The notes beneath the pieces were generated by a model, which did no database searches, was not told where the DNA came from, and saw only the letters and a list, made by a program, of their open reading frames with translations. The translations under genes were made by a program, and so were the position numbers. Below are positions 62,479 to 64,000 of a stretch of 64,000 nucleotides of DNA, piece after piece. Source of the DNA: Cauispirillum nitrogeniifigens (GTDB taxonomy: Bacteria; Pseudomonadota; Alphaproteobacteria; Rhodospirillales; Rhodospirillaceae); NCBI RefSeq assembly GCF_049800675.1, contig NZ_JBLOOT010000009.1, positions 124,001 through 188,000 of the forward strand, read 5' to 3'. The first letter of the stretch is position 1. Every line of letters begins with the position of its first letter.

Positions 62479-62787
62479 ATGTCGCGTACCGCGACCGACA
62501 AGATCCTTGAGGATCCTGACTTCAAGGCGCTGACCACCCGGCGCAGCCGCTTCGCGTGGCTGCTGTCGGCGATCATGCTGATCGTCTTCTACGGTTTCAT
62601 CCTGGTCGTGGCCTTCGCGCCCGACCTGCTGGCGACCAAGATCGCGCCCGGCGCCACGCTGTCCATCGGCTGGCCCATCGGCGCGGGCATCATCATCCTC
62701 GCCTGGGTGCTGACGGCCGTCTACGTGGCCCGCGCCAACGGCGAGTTCGAGGCGCTGAACAACAAGATCCTGGAGAACGCGAAATGA
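62479..62787 (+). CDS. DUF485 membrane protein (YjcH-like, ActP partner)
   Basis: A 102-residue protein with two transmembrane helices (WLLSAIMLIVFYGFILVVAF and IGWPIGAGIIILAWVLTAVY). The family motif LTTRRSRFAW precedes helix 1, and VARANGEFEALNNKIL follows helix 2. DUF485 proteins are encoded immediately upstream of ActP acetate permeases and may be accessory subunits. GGAGGGGGGAG precedes the ATG. Its stop overlaps the actP start (ATGA). Confidence 0.95.
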   Translation: MSRTATDKILEDPDFKALTTRRSRFAWLLSAIMLIVFYGFILVVAFAPDLLATKIAPGATLSIGWPIGAGIIILAWVLTAVYVARANGEFEALNNKILENAK

Positions 62788-64000
62788 GCGTTACCAGCCT
62801 GATGCGCGCCGGCCTTGCCGCGCTGGCCGCGGTGGCCGCCCCGCTGGCCGCCGCCGCCCCGGCGCTGGCCGCCGGCGCCGTCACCGGCGAGGTGCAGAAG
62901 CAGGAGGTCAACCCGCTCGCCATCGCCATGTTCCTGATCTTCGTGCTGGTGACCCTGGGCATCACCTACTGGGCCGCCCGCCGCACGAAGTCGGCCAAGG
63001 ACTTCTACACCGCCGGCGGTGGCATCACCGGGTTCCAGAACGGCCTGGCGATCGCCGGCGACTACATGTCGGCCGCCACCCTGCTGGGCCTGACCGGCCT
63101 GATCTTCATGAAGGGCTTTGACGGCCTGGTCTATTCGATCAGCTTCCTGGTCGGCTGGCCGATCATCCTGTTCCTGATGGCCGAACGCCTGCGCAACCTG
63201 GGCAAGTTCACCTTCGCCGACATCACCGCCTACCGCCTGGGCCGGACGCAGATCCGCACCCTGTCGGCCTGCGGGTCGCTGGCCGTGGTGTCGCTGTACC
63301 TGATCGCCCAGATGGTCGGCGCCGGCAAGCTCATCCAGCTGCTGTTCGGCCTGGACTATGCCTACGCGGTGGTCCTGGTCGGCGTGCTGATGATGGCCTA
63401 CGTCACCTTCGGCGGCATGATCGCCACCACCTGGGTGCAGATCATCAAGGCGTGCATGCTGCTGTTCGCCGGCACCTTCATGGCGCTGATGGCCATGAGC
63501 ATGTTCGGCTTCAACATCGAGACCCTGGCCGTCAAGGCGGTCGAGGTGCACAAGAGCGGCGATGCCATCATGGCGCCGGGCGGCCTGCTGGCCGACCCCG
63601 TGTCGGCGATCTCGCTGGGCATGGCGCTGATGTTCGGCACCGCCGGCCTGCCGCACATCCTGATGCGCTTCTTCACCGTCGGCAACGCCCAGGAAGCCCG
63701 CAAGTCGGTCGTCTACGCCACCGGCTTCATCGGCTACTTCTTCCTGGTCGTGGGCATCCTGGGGCTGTCGGCCATCGTCATCGTCGGCACCAACCCCGAG
63801 TTCCTGGATGCCAACGGCGTCATCCGCGGCGGCAGCAACATGGCCGTGATGCATCTGGCCCAGGCCGTGGGCGGCGACATCTTCTTCGGCTTCATCTCGG
63901 CCGTGGCCTTCGCCACCATCCTGGCGGTGGTCGCCGGGCTGGCGCTGGCCGGCGCCTCGGCGGTGTCGCACGACCTCTATGCCTCGGTGTTCAAGAAGGG
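62784..64000 (+). CDS. actP: ActP-type cation/acetate symporter (3' end outside window)
   Basis: A sodium:solute symporter (SSS) family protein, truncated at residue 405 by the window end. A signal-like N-terminus (AALAAVAAPLAAAAPALAAG) is followed by multiple helices. SSS core signatures are visible: TKSAKDFYTAGGGITGFQNG, GDYMSAATLLGL, GYFF and the sodium-motif region FATILAVVAGLALAGASAVSHDLY. ActP imports acetate and glycolate. It is translationally coupled to DUF485 and lies below the DUF294/exonuclease pair. Confidence 0.93.
   Translation, partial: MSVTSLMRAGLAALAAVAAPLAAAAPALAAGAVTGEVQKQEVNPLAIAMFLIFVLVTLGITYWAARRTKSAKDFYTAGGGITGFQNGLAIAGDYMSAATLLGLTGLIFMKGFDGLVYSISFLVGWPIILFLMAERLRNLGKFTFADITAYRLGRTQIRTLSACGSLAVVSLYLIAQMVGAGKLIQLLFGLDYAYAVVLVGVLMMAYVTFGGMIATTWVQIIKACMLLFAGTFMALMAMSMFGFNIETLAVKAVEVHKSGDAIMAPGGLLADPVSAISLGMALMFGTAGLPHILMRFFTVGNAQEARKSVVYATGFIGYFFLVVGILGLSAIVIVGTNPEFLDANGVIRGGSNMAVMHLAQAVGGDIFFGFISAVAFATILAVVAGLALAGASAVSHDLYASVFKK

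Overview
The window is 64 kb of very GC-rich, densely packed chromosomal DNA from an alphaproteobacterium, most likely a member of the Rhodospirillales. Three things point there: cbb3 oxidase genes in ccoNOQP-GHIS order with an FNR-type regulator, the alphaproteobacterial blocks ubiE-ubiB/mutM-ech-rpsT-dnaA and rpmH-rnpA-yidD-yidC-engB-argB, and the GPDRR-type tail of the first, truncated gene. Assignment to order is inference; no rRNA or tRNA gene was seen. Most of the window is core housekeeping DNA, with a few poorly characterised modules, several readable regulatory sites and an intergenic repeat family.

Layout. 1-4715: a truncated receiver-type gene, then a minus-strand run (thioesterase, small unknown protein, phoU with a PHO-like box, ubiB, ubiE). 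4784-9851: mutM, a secreted small protein, an enoyl-CoA hydratase, rpsT, dnaA and a DUF3253 gene. 10250-15693: a methionine operon (ArsR-methyltransferase fusion, metF, metH) with an AT-rich palindrome at its promoter. 15973-17583: mlaA and mlaC. 17895-24635: chemoreceptor, gshA, rsmE, divergent ubiA, a lysine-methyltransferase-like gene and a DUF533 gene. 24632-26275: a large outer-membrane beta-barrel protein. 26418-30599: coaBC-dut-rrf2-cysK-moeB. 30766-32479: panB-panC.

32581-41768: the complete high-affinity cbb3 oxidase region, ccoNOQP then ccoGHIS then an FNR-type regulator. Upstream of ccoN an FNR/FixK box sits exactly 41.5 bp from the inferred start site, so the regulator at the end of the cluster probably controls its beginning. 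The ccoI reading frame appears to start at CTG within a CTGA overlap with ccoH. 42191-47495: an rRNA methyltransferase, an acetyltransferase and a TVP38/FAD-reductase/histidine-kinase operon. 47699-52891: rpmH to argB plus a HAD nucleotidase. 52899-58727: a phosphopantetheinyl transferase and a probably iron-regulated imelysin/di-haem/imelysin/DUF1513 cluster. 58820-64000: an M48 lipoprotein protease, then a cNMP-CBS-nucleotidyltransferase protein, a DEDDh exonuclease, DUF485 and the start of an ActP-type acetate symporter.

The most interesting candidates for undescribed biology are: (1) the nucleotidyltransferase/exonuclease pair beside the acetate symporter; (2) the HTH-methyltransferase fusion as a possible SAM/SAH-sensing regulator of metF-metH; (3) the TVP38/FAD-reductase/kinase operon; and (4) three hairpin repeats built from 8-bp CACCAAGR units at gene junctions.
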